Assembly: GCA_036496265.1 (NCBI GenBank)
Contig: DASXLL010000010.1
Span: 1 to 14,564, forward strand
DNA: 14,564 nucleotides
Direction: 5' to 3'
Source of the DNA: CAYLLN01 sp036496265
GTDB lineage: Bacteria; Planctomycetota; Planctomycetia; Pirellulales; Pirellulaceae
In this document: one piece after another, positions 1 to 5,992 of the stretch
How the letters are laid out: every line of letters starts with the position of its first letter
How positions within the stretch are numbered: position 1 is the stretch's first letter
The notes under the pieces: model-generated
Told to the model about the DNA's origin: nothing
The model's input: only the letters and a program-made list of their open reading frames with translations
Database searches by the model: none
Program-made: the position numbers and the translations under genes

Positions 1-120
1 GCCTGCCTTGAGATGATCGAAGAGGCTCTCTACGGGAACTCGCGTCCCCGTAAACACAAGTGCGCCACCGAGAATATCTGGATCCGCGTGAACGACGACT
101 TGGAGATCGGCAATAGGCAT
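1..120 (-). CDS. DUF433 antitoxin-like protein, N-terminal part, cut by window edge
   Basis: The minus strand from position 120 encodes 40 residues without a stop and runs off the left edge. The segment HADPDILGGALVFTGTRVPV followed by ESLFDHLKAG is the typical start of a DUF433 domain (D-P-x-I-x-G-G-x-x-x-x-G-T-R-V-P-V). DUF433 proteins are small winged-helix-type proteins usually encoded just upstream of a PIN-like DUF5615 protein and treated as antitoxins of type II modules. An AGGA box lies seven bases before the ATG, which supports this start. The partner toxin would lie beyond the window and cannot be checked. A second, full-length DUF433 gene at the other end of the window is only distantly similar, so this is not a simple recent duplication. 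The family call is firm; the antitoxin role is inferred. Confidence 0.85.
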   Translation of the reverse strand, partial: MPIADLQVVVHADPDILGGALVFTGTRVPVESLFDHLKAG

Positions 121-196
121 GGACGTTTCCTTATCTCTTAGGATAACGAACTTCGCTGATCCATGCTCGGCAGGCAATTACTGGCACAACAAAAAG

Positions 197-430
197 CTAA
201 AACCCGCCGAGGTCTTTTTCGATTTGCTCGCTGCGGCGGTCGGTGAAGAAGCCGCTGGACTTGGCGGCGGGCGAGTCGGCGCCGGTGCGAGCGGACAATG
301 GCTCGGTCCAGCCAGGAAAACCGGGGCCTTTGAGCGTATCCCAGTTGAATCGTGACGAAGCAGTGCAGCCGACAGCCGCACAGAGGCTGATGAGAGAGCA
401 CAACAACAGCCCAGAGCTTGAACGTCGCAT
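197..430 (-). CDS. Small predicted lipoprotein of unknown function
   Basis: This 77-residue protein starts with MRR, then a hydrophobic stretch (GLLLCSLISLCAAV), then a lipobox-like AAVGC with the lipidation cysteine at residue 22. It should therefore be exported and anchored in a membrane by a lipid. The mature part is short and polar, with a GPGFPGWTEPL segment and an acidic/basic C-terminus (DRRSEQIEKDLGGF); no enzyme motif is visible. A GAGGA box lies six bases before the ATG, which favours this frame over the overlapping longer one (178-468), whose translation is low-complexity. It lies 47 bases downstream of the peptidase-like gene on the same strand, so the two are probably co-transcribed. 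Function is unknown; a role at the envelope is an inference from the signal alone. Confidence 0.7.
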   Translation of the reverse strand: MRRSSSGLLLCSLISLCAAVGCTASSRFNWDTLKGPGFPGWTEPLSARTGADSPAAKSSGFFTDRRSEQIEKDLGGF

Positions 431-477
431 GGAATTCCTCGGGTGTCGAACTCCTCTGCCGCCGGCAATATTCGCGA

Positions 478-1911
478 TCAGCGGATCGTCGTACCGCGAT
501 CGTTCAGGGCAACGCCAAGCACCTCGTTGGAAGCGCGGGTCGGTTCGGTTTCAGGCCGAGTCCATTCCAGCAACACTCGGCCGGCGCTGCCGCTGGCAGC
601 GGTTGTTTGATTGGCGGCGGGACGAACGGGTGTCAGCGGCTGGGCTTCGATGATGTTGCGCTGCGGAGGAAGCGGGGGTACGGGTTCGCTGAGGTCGGCG
701 GTTGTCTGCTGTGGCTGAGTGGTGGGTGCGTCGGAGATCGAATCGTTCACGCGATTGGTCATGGAGTTTTGGGCCTGGTCGCGGCGTTTGGAATACCAGC
801 CGTCAGAAACGGGGCGGGAAACGCTGCTGAAGTCGGCGTCGGTGCCGGTGTCAGACGGAACGCCACGGAGGGCGTTCCCTACAGCGCGAGCGGGACGGGC
901 GTAGCTGGCGGGGGCGGCGGGAATCGAATTCGGATCAAGGCTGTTGAAGACGCGGTCGTTTTGCTGCTGGACGGTTTGCCAGCTCTCACGAGCGCCGCCG
1001 GGAATGCGAGATTGTGGGAGCTGCGTGAGCGAGGCCATTTGAGTGTTGGCGACCATGTTTGACGCCAGAGCATTTCGGGGTGGCTGGTCGCTTGTGGGGG
1101 CGCTCGCCGGGGCAATCCCAGCGGCAACGAGCAACGTTTCGGGCACGCGGCCGTCCTGCAGCGGACGGCTGCCGCTGCGGACCCACTCGACCCAGGTGAG
1201 CTGTAGATCGGAAAGGCTCTTGAAGCCGTAGAACTGCTGCGTGGTCGCGGTCCAATTGTTCGATCGCATGCCTTCGCCGACGTATTGGACGTATTTTTGC
1301 TTGCCGCCTTGCTGAATGAAGAAGCGAGCGAGCGAATAACCTTGCGAGTAGAGCGGAAGGATGTCCGGCGGATAGTCCTTCATCTGAAACATGCGGTTGA
1401 AGGGGATGCCGCGGTCGGAGGTGAGGAACTGGACGAGGAATTTGTCTTGCTTGGCTTTTTCGCTTTCGTCTTCGACGGTCGTGCAAGCTCCTTCATCGGC
1501 CCAGCGAGGCAGCGGGCGCCCGAAGTGGGTGGCGAAAATCGTGTGGGTGATTTCGTGCGGCAGGACGCTATCGAGAATCCGTTCGCGCGAGCCTTGAATG
1601 CTCATGGTCCATTGGCCGGGCGCGCCGCCTTGGAAGACGAAGCTGGTCGCGCCGCCCGCGCCGAGGTTTTGGGCGACGTCGGCTTTGATTGGGCAGACGC
1701 CGTTCCATTCGGGCAATTCGTGGCCGAGCCATTCAATTGCCAGGTCGCGGCGGAATTGCTCGGCGGCCTGGCAGATTTCGGTCGCGAGTTGCTGCGACGG
1801 CGCGGTGACGATGAAATGCTGCGAGCGAACGCTAGCATAGGGCCGGCCGGCACCAGCAGAGAGAACGGCAATCGCCAAAACGAGCGCACAGCGCAAGAAT
1901 CGAGCATCCAT
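478..1911 (-). CDS. Exported HExxH metallopeptidase-like protein (DUF1570/peptidase-MA type) with disordered tail
   Basis: The 477-residue product begins with a Sec-type signal peptide (residues 1-22, hydrophobic core LVLAIAVLSAG). Residues 30-250 form the domain: VRSQHFIVTAP is followed by a helix typical of this family, then HEITH at 119-123 and PRWADEG with Glu140. This is the gluzincin zinc-binding arrangement, HExxH plus a glutamate about 17 residues later, so a zinc peptidase-like fold acting outside the cytoplasm is likely. Residues 180-245 (YSQGYSLARFFIQQGG and onward) also match the usual C-terminal half of such domains. From about 250 to 477 the chain is rich in Pro, Gln, Thr and Ser and looks disordered. 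An AAGGA box precedes the ATG by eleven bases. The substrate is unknown, and peptidase activity is inferred from the motif. It is upstream of, and probably co-transcribed with, the small lipoprotein gene. Confidence 0.8.
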   Translation of the reverse strand: MDARFLRCALVLAIAVLSAGAGRPYASVRSQHFIVTAPSQQLATEICQAAEQFRRDLAIEWLGHELPEWNGVCPIKADVAQNLGAGGATSFVFQGGAPGQWTMSIQGSRERILDSVLPHEITHTIFATHFGRPLPRWADEGACTTVEDESEKAKQDKFLVQFLTSDRGIPFNRMFQMKDYPPDILPLYSQGYSLARFFIQQGGKQKYVQYVGEGMRSNNWTATTQQFYGFKSLSDLQLTWVEWVRSGSRPLQDGRVPETLLVAAGIAPASAPTSDQPPRNALASNMVANTQMASLTQLPQSRIPGGARESWQTVQQQNDRVFNSLDPNSIPAAPASYARPARAVGNALRGVPSDTGTDADFSSVSRPVSDGWYSKRRDQAQNSMTNRVNDSISDAPTTQPQQTTADLSEPVPPLPPQRNIIEAQPLTPVRPAANQTTAASGSAGRVLLEWTRPETEPTRASNEVLGVALNDRGTTIR

Positions 1912-2224
1912 GCTTGCAGTAATCCTTCCCTGGATCGCGAATCGAATTGTGACCCGATCTTCGGGTCACCGTGCGGAATAACTCGCGGCTTTGTCGCGCG
2001 CTAGACGCAAGCCGCGGGCCGAAGCAGTAACGCAGACACTTCGATCGCATCTTTTGCGATCTAAAGGATGCTACTGCCACGACTTACATGTCGCTGCGAT
2101 CGTTGGCCCTCCTAGCCGCGAATCGACAGCGAATTTGTAAGATTTGCAAACCTTACCTTCAGCCTGCGGAATCACCTAGAGTAATTTTCATGAATTAACG
2201 CTGAGATTTGCGGCACGCGGGGAA
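1912..2224. other. Intergenic stretch with three hairpins, no gene seen
   Basis: No convincing gene lies here. Three inverted repeats cluster just upstream of the peptidase-like gene: GTGACCCGA/TCGGGTCAC with a three-base loop at 1949-1969; CGCGGCTT/AAGCCGCG at 1984-2016 with a 17-base loop; and GATCGCA/TGCGATC with a five-base loop at 2043-2061. They could form a structured 5' leader of the minus-strand peptidase transcript or be remnants of dispersed repeats. None carries a clear T-tract, so intrinsic termination is not supported. The remainder (about 2062-2224) should hold the promoter of the peptidase gene and the 3' region of the GH75-like gene, but no confident -10/-35 pair was recognised. 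Confidence 0.5.
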
Positions 2225-3283
2225 TCAATCGAACAGCCGCTGCTGGGGCGCGTAGTCAAAGGGCTTGAGAGCATTGACCATGAGGTCGAAGTTGGCGGGC
2301 TTGGGCGGTTTTTTACCTTGTTTGATTAGCTGCTGGGCGTGTCGCAAGCGACTGAGATCGCCGCCATAAGCCATGAGCAGTGGAAATTCGTCCGGGTTTT
2401 GGACGCTAGCCAACATGAGACTGCCGCTAACGCGAAAATCGATGGCGCCCGCCTGATCGAGACCTTCCGCATTTAAGCGGTACCAGTTCGAACCTGGAAA
2501 GATGACGAACGTGACGTAGCCGGCGTTGCCTTGACCGCCGGAAACGGATTTATAGAGATACGACGATGACTCACCCAAATGTCCGACGGTGCCCGTATCG
2601 GCGAAAGCGAATGCCTTGCTCCGGCCGGTGAGCGGATGAACGGCGAGGCCGACATCCCCGATGCGCGCGCCCATTTGCATGAACTGGTTCGGCAACACGA
2701 TATACGGGAACGTCTCGGCATCGGCATACTTGCGCTGGTCCCAATCGGGCAGGCCTTTATTGACGATGCCGGGGCATTGCGAGACATAATATCCCGGCGC
2801 TGGCGCACCGAGCGGCTGAATGGCGGGATAGTGGCCACGGTTGTCGCGCAGGGGCGGGCGATAATCGACCTCAAAACCGTTGGAAAGCGCGAATTGCTCG
2901 GTGGCGGAATACACCCCCACCCAGCGAAAGTCGTGGCCGTACCAGAGGTTCGTATAGGGAGAGGCGGCGTTCGCAAGTCCGGCTTGTTGCCCGTGCCGGC
3001 TTTCCAAGGGTTGTAAATTTTTCTGTAGATTGGGTTCGGCATATTTGAACGAGCTGTCGGGGCGGTCCCAGCCGTAAGCTCGCGCAGCGCCGTCGAAATC
3101 CTCGACGAATTTGGCTTGATAAACCCAGGCCTCGAACATGGGCGAATCGAGCCAATGATGTTCCCACGCATAGCCGGCGCGGACGCGGGTGACGGAGACA
3201 GGCAGCGTATGATCGCGATCGCCCGTGTTGTATTGGCCGGGCAGCATCGAGAATTTCAGACTAAAGGAAGAATCGTCGGCCAT
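2225..3283 (-). CDS. GH75 chitosanase-like glycoside hydrolase
   Basis: The 352-residue product matches the GH75 chitosanase pattern along its length: an acidic DFDGAARAYG segment (62-71, as in the family's DxDGxPxAY), GYYVSQ (164-169), FPYIVLP (192-198), IGDVGLAV (208-215), then FADTGTVGHLGESS with Asp229 and Glu238, and finally VTFVIFPGS (257-265). The nine-residue Asp-to-Glu spacing equals that of the catalytic pair described in fungal GH75 enzymes, so hydrolysis of chitosan or a related amino-sugar polymer is plausible. The chosen ATG has an AAGGA box eight bases upstream; the frame stays open to 3367 but those extra 28 residues show nothing conserved. Neither start gives a signal peptide, which is odd for a polymer-degrading enzyme. 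N-terminal residues 1-50 and the Lys/Pro-containing C-terminus beyond 300 are outside the recognised core. Confidence 0.7.
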   Translation of the reverse strand: MADDSSFSLKFSMLPGQYNTGDRDHTLPVSVTRVRAGYAWEHHWLDSPMFEAWVYQAKFVEDFDGAARAYGWDRPDSSFKYAEPNLQKNLQPLESRHGQQAGLANAASPYTNLWYGHDFRWVGVYSATEQFALSNGFEVDYRPPLRDNRGHYPAIQPLGAPAPGYYVSQCPGIVNKGLPDWDQRKYADAETFPYIVLPNQFMQMGARIGDVGLAVHPLTGRSKAFAFADTGTVGHLGESSSYLYKSVSGGQGNAGYVTFVIFPGSNWYRLNAEGLDQAGAIDFRVSGSLMLASVQNPDEFPLLMAYGGDLSRLRHAQQLIKQGKKPPKPANFDLMVNALKPFDYAPQQRLFD

Positions 3284-3421
3284 AGGTAGCTTCCTTATGA
3301 CACCCAAACCGCAGCGGACGGCTGCTGAGAATAAGTCGTTAGCGGCCGCTTCATGATGACGCGGCACAGCTAACTACAGTTCTCGCCAAAGCGCAGAACA
3401 AGTTGCTAACTATTTCGAGCT

Positions 3422-3454
3422 AATTCCCGGTTGCTGATGGAAAGCGACCGAATT
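3422..3454 (-). terminator. Hairpin at the 3' end of the amidase-family gene
   Basis: CGGTTGCT (3428-3435) and AGCGACCG (3443-3450) pair over eight positions with one wobble or mismatch around a seven-base loop, and flanking AATT copies (3422-3425, 3451-3454) can extend the stem past a two-base bulge. It overlaps the stop codon of the minus-strand amidase-family gene. No T-tract follows on the minus strand, so it may be a processing or stability hairpin rather than an intrinsic terminator. Confidence 0.35.
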
Positions 3455-4346
3455 ACAGTCTGGACCGCGACAAAAAGTCCTTGGCCACTTTCACCGCCAC
3501 GGTGCCAAGGGCGTAGTAGCCAATGCTGTGGCGGGCGACGTGTGTGAGAAGGTCGTAGGCCCGCCAGCGGTCCCAGCCGTAGTCGGCTTCGAGCCAGAGG
3601 ATGAGGCGAGCGGAAGCCTCGGCGATCGAGCGCTCCATCGGGCAGCCGCTGACGATGGTCATGATTTCCGTAGGCGATTCGATGCGTGGGCCGGGGATTT
3701 TTTTGCCTTTCAGAAGATTGACAGTGATGGTCGTTTCCGCCGGCATCTCGAGGCCGCTCGCGGAGAGCTCGCCATGGCCCATCGCGGCGTGGGCATCGCC
3801 TAAATAGAGATAGCCGCCGGAGACGAAGACGGGCAGATAGATAATGTTGCCGGGGGCCACCTCGACGATGTCCATGTTGCCGCCGTGCGGGCCGGCGGGG
3901 AATGTCGTCGGCACGCCATGGTCGGGCGCAGTACCGATGCAGCCGAGCATCGGCTGATAGGGAATCGTGATCTCATCGCTCCAGTAGATTTTGCCATCGC
4001 GGATTGGGCAAACGTGCGTGCCGTGCGGGCATTCGGCGCCGAGCCACTCGGCTAGTTGCTTCGGGTCGCTCGTCCGTGTCGCGCATTGGCCGATGGATGG
4101 CTTGATTTCGTGGATCGTGACGGCGAGTGAATCGCCTGGCTCGGCGCCCTCGATCCAGATCGGTCCGGTTTGAGGATTGCCGTATGGTTTTTTGGCTTTG
4201 TCGCGGCGATCGTCGTTGGTGCGGACCTGGCCGCTGAAGGCGTCTTCGGATTCGACGACGATTGTTTCGCCGGGCTGGATTCGCAGGCGCGGCTCGTTGT
4301 GACGGGAGAATTCGTAGTAGAGCGGGCCGAGGGGGAGACGTTGCAT
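3453..4346 (-). CDS. Acetamidase/formamidase family protein (FmdA/AmdA)
   Basis: The 297-residue product belongs to the acetamidase/formamidase family, whose characterised members hydrolyse formamide or acetamide to ammonia and the acid. Visible family signatures are GNPQTGPIWIEGAEPGD (56-72), the GCIGTAP segment (135-141), PHGGNMD (153-159), and the histidine-rich GDAHAAMGHGE (183-193), which holds likely metal ligands. There is no signal peptide, so it should be cytoplasmic. Length is near the usual 300-or-so residues for short members; fungal enzymes are longer. No good Shine-Dalgarno box lies before the ATG, but the N-terminus (RLPLGPLYYEFSRHNEPRLRIQPGE) matches the family's beginning, so this start is sensible. 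No urease, transporter or nitrogen-regulation gene is adjacent, so the true substrate is open. It lies 106 bases upstream of the GH75-like gene on the same strand. Confidence 0.9.
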   Translation of the reverse strand: MQRLPLGPLYYEFSRHNEPRLRIQPGETIVVESEDAFSGQVRTNDDRRDKAKKPYGNPQTGPIWIEGAEPGDSLAVTIHEIKPSIGQCATRTSDPKQLAEWLGAECPHGTHVCPIRDGKIYWSDEITIPYQPMLGCIGTAPDHGVPTTFPAGPHGGNMDIVEVAPGNIIYLPVFVSGGYLYLGDAHAAMGHGELSASGLEMPAETTITVNLLKGKKIPGPRIESPTEIMTIVSGCPMERSIAEASARLILWLEADYGWDRWRAYDLLTHVARHSIGYYALGTVAVKVAKDFLSRSRL

Positions 4347-4365
4347 AGGCGGAAGAGAGGAGCCG

Positions 4366-4393
4366 CGGATTTACACGGAGAACACGGATTTAC
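4366..4393. repeat. Short direct repeat of dispersed type at the end of the toxin gene
   Basis: CGGATTTAC occurs at 4366-4374 and again at 4385-4393, separated by an ACGGAGAAC-like spacer, giving a run built on ACACGGA units. From memory, similar CACGGA-rich runs recur between genes in planctomycete and verrucomicrobial genomes; this could not be searched here. The stop codon of the minus-strand MazF-like toxin (4390-4392) lies inside the second copy. Confidence 0.5.
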
Positions 4394-4716
4394 CAGTTAG
4401 AAAAAGATGCTCGCAAAATATTGCTGACACGGACGTGATCCACCTGCTGTAACTTTCCCAGTTGTTTGTGAATGCAAGATTTTTCGCTCGTTGCAAGTTT
4501 ATGCAAGCGAAGAAAGGACGCTGCGCGAAGACCCGCACCTTTCCAATCGGTTATTGCCAGGTCGAACGTCGATGAATGTTGCTGTGTTGTGATACGAGCC
4601 AGTACGACATCATTATCGCCGGAATCAATGATCACGAGAGCCGGCCGCAAAATACTGGTCGTGCCGCTCACCAATGGAAAATCAACGAGCAGAATATCAC
4701 CCGGCGCGTAAGTCAT
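4390..4716 (-). CDS. MazF/PemK-like toxin
   Basis: The 108-residue product starts MTYAPGDILLVDFPL and continues with RPALVI (24-29), the arrangement at the beginning of PemK/MazF toxins (GDI-x-x-V-x-F plus RPALV). Further on, ASFLRLHKLATSEKSCIHKQLGKL is the family's C-terminal block, where a serine/threonine-Leu/Ile-Lys stretch and a KxLG motif are normal. Family members are ribonucleases that cut mRNA and are held inactive by the partner protein. The start at 4716 is chosen because the domain begins there; the longer frame adds 17 residues that only translate the antitoxin's end. The coding region overlaps the antitoxin gene by 20 bases, which fits translational coupling; an AGGA box lies 11 bases upstream, inside the antitoxin gene. 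The last residues and stop abut a dispersed-type repeat. Confidence 0.85.
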   Translation of the reverse strand: MTYAPGDILLVDFPLVSGTTSILRPALVIIDSGDNDVVLARITTQQHSSTFDLAITDWKGAGLRAASFLRLHKLATSEKSCIHKQLGKLQQVDHVRVSNILRASFSNW

Positions 4717-4912
4717 CGTAAATATTGTCCTCGGGCGAGTATCCCTTCGCGAACTGATCCATCCCAAATTTTATCCAAGCTTGCTCGTCGTCCTCCGGCA
4801 GCAACACGATTACCTTGACGCCCACGTCCGGATTCACTTGGCTCACAATGCCAGGAGGTAATTGAATTGATCCGTTCTCGGTGGGATGGGCAGTGAATTC
4901 AAATGCTCTCAT
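4697..4912 (-). CDS. Antitoxin partner of the MazF-like toxin
   Basis: This 71-residue protein is encoded directly upstream of the MazF-like toxin and overlaps its start by 20 bases. Its N-terminus (MRAFEFTAHPTENGSIQLPPGI) resembles small antitoxins whose first part is a short beta-strand domain ending in a VKVIVLLPED strand; the acidic second half (DDEQAWIKFGMDQFAKGY and then SPEDNIYDDL) would be the part that wraps the toxin. Many such antitoxins also bind their own promoter. An AAGG box precedes the ATG. The upstream region is AT-rich, with a CATAAT (4944-4949, minus strand) that could be a -10 box, but no good -35 was found. The antitoxin role rests on position, size and acidity rather than a diagnostic motif. 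Confidence 0.75.
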   Translation of the reverse strand: MRAFEFTAHPTENGSIQLPPGIVSQVNPDVGVKVIVLLPEDDEQAWIKFGMDQFAKGYSPEDNIYDDLRAG

Positions 4913-4997
4913 CGTCCGTAACCTTATATAGAAATCTCAATCCATTATGATCCCAAATTGCATAGGGAGTAAGATTTTAGTGAACAAATACTTAAGC

Positions 4998-5016
4998 GTG
5001 CTAAAGCTGTTAGCAC
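4998..5016 (-). terminator. Hairpin after the DUF1080 gene
   Basis: GTGCTAA (4998-5004) and TTAGCAC (5010-5016) pair perfectly over seven bases around a five-base loop, nine bases after the stop of the minus-strand DUF1080 gene. The sequence that follows on the minus strand is T-containing but not a clean T-run, so this is a plausible but weak terminator. Confidence 0.4.
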
Positions 5017-5025
5017 CGATCCGGG

Positions 5026-5796
5026 TTACTTGAGTGGCCGGACGCTGACCTCTTTGAAGAAAACAGTGTCACCGGGGTCGTGGGTTTGCAGCCCGATGTA
5101 GCCGACGGCGGGGCGGACGTAGTCGCGTTTGGGCTCGGCCCACTGCTTGCGCGGCGGAATGTCCTTCGACGATGAATCGAAGCGGGTGACTTCCTTGCCG
5201 TCGAGTTCGACGACGACGAGATTACCGTCGAGCGTGATGATCATGGTCCGCCAGCCGCTGGCGGGAGCGGGCGGCAGGTCGGCGGCGGGAGCGTAGGAGT
5301 AGATGGAGCCGGTACGGTGGAATTGGTCGGCGGAATCCATGATTTGGACTTCGAAGCCGTGATGGACGGCGTACCAGGCGCCTTCCTCTTTCTCCGACGC
5401 TTCTTCCATTTTGGCCCGCATCTCGGGCGAGAGTTTTCCCTTGGCGTCGCGCTGGACGGCAATCGAATCTTTGCCGACCCACTTTAAGATGCCGTCGTCC
5501 ATGCGGATGTGAACGCCGGAATTGTCGCGATTGTCTTGCGGTTTATAGACGATTTTGATCTGGCAGTTGCCGAGTTTTTCCTTGGTATAGACCAAGAGGC
5601 CGAGGCCCTTTTCGCTGGGGTCAGTTTTTATCGCGTCGCCTTCGACGACCATCTGGCCCCAGCCGGCTTGTTGCCATTCGGGGGCGACTTTGCCGTCTTT
5701 GACTAGTGGGAGGCTATGCCAATCGGCGGCAAAAGTAGTATTGGCAAATCCAGAGAAGGAAAGCCAAATAACGACGAGGCTTTTCAGCAAATGCAT
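5026..5796 (-). CDS. Secreted DUF1080 protein (3-keto-disaccharide hydrolase family)
   Basis: The 256-residue product has a Sec signal peptide (residues 1-23, cleavage likely after TTFA). The remainder is one DUF1080 domain, a concanavalin-like beta-sandwich: it starts WHSLPLVKDGKVAPEWQQAGWGQMVVEGDAI, has LLVYTKEKLGNCQIKIVYKP (68-87), the hallmark DNRDNSGVHIR (88-98), GFEVQIMD, a TGSIYSYAP segment, then WRTMIITLDGNLVVVELDGKEV, and ends with GYIGLQTHDPGDTVFFKEVSVRPL. Pfam names this family 3-keto-disaccharide hydrolase after members that cleave oxidised sugars; many planctomycete copies are untested. It follows the Gfo/Idh/MocA gene on the same strand after 196 bases, so the pair may act together on a sugar outside the cytoplasm. 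The ATG is preceded only by a weak GAG. The family call is strong, the substrate unknown. Confidence 0.9.
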   Translation of the reverse strand: MHLLKSLVVIWLSFSGFANTTFAADWHSLPLVKDGKVAPEWQQAGWGQMVVEGDAIKTDPSEKGLGLLVYTKEKLGNCQIKIVYKPQDNRDNSGVHIRMDDGILKWVGKDSIAVQRDAKGKLSPEMRAKMEEASEKEEGAWYAVHHGFEVQIMDSADQFHRTGSIYSYAPAADLPPAPASGWRTMIITLDGNLVVVELDGKEVTRFDSSSKDIPPRKQWAEPKRDYVRPAVGYIGLQTHDPGDTVFFKEVSVRPLK

Positions 5797-5961
5797 AATT
5801 ACTCACAAATGGAAGACTTAGAAATCTCACACAGAGGTAATGATTGGTAAATGGAACGACTTTTCTTGCGCTACTTTGAAGCTTGCGAAGCAGCGAACGC
5901 AGACAACCAACGACACTGCATGTCTCTGCTTCTCTGTGCCTATGTTTGAGAATTGTTTTTT

Positions 5962-5982
5962 GGGCAGGCCGGAGGCCTACCC
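5962..5982. repeat. GC-rich palindrome GGGCAGGCC-GGA-GGCCTACCC
   Basis: Two nine-base arms (5962-5970 and 5974-5982) with a three-base loop pair fully apart from one position, which is a G-U wobble when read on the minus strand. It sits ten bases after the stop of the Gfo/Idh/MocA gene. An A-run, not a T-run, follows on the minus strand, so it is not a standard intrinsic terminator. Its GTAGGCC-type sequence recalls short palindromes scattered in planctomycete genomes. Confidence 0.5.
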
Positions 5983-5992
5983 CCCCACGGTA

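Noticed and set aside
178..468. A 96-codon minus-strand frame overlapping the small lipoprotein gene
   Set aside because: The translation is proline/serine-rich low complexity; the alternative frame at 197-430 has a lipobox and a GAGGA box.
418..1062. A 214-codon plus-strand open frame
   Set aside because: It is the shadow of the repetitive C-terminus of the peptidase-like gene, being Gly/Val/Ala-rich as expected for antisense of a Pro/Ala/Thr-rich region.
1285..2004. A 239-codon open frame on the plus strand
   Set aside because: It is antisense to the HExxH peptidase-like gene, has no recognised motif and looks like a GC-rich shadow frame; the minus-strand product has a signal peptide and HEITH motif.
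5830..5938. CACAGAG and CTCTGTG inverted arms about 100 bases apart between the DUF1080 and oxidoreductase genes
   Set aside because: The arms are only seven bases and widely spaced; they may be remnants of dispersed repeats, but chance cannot be excluded.
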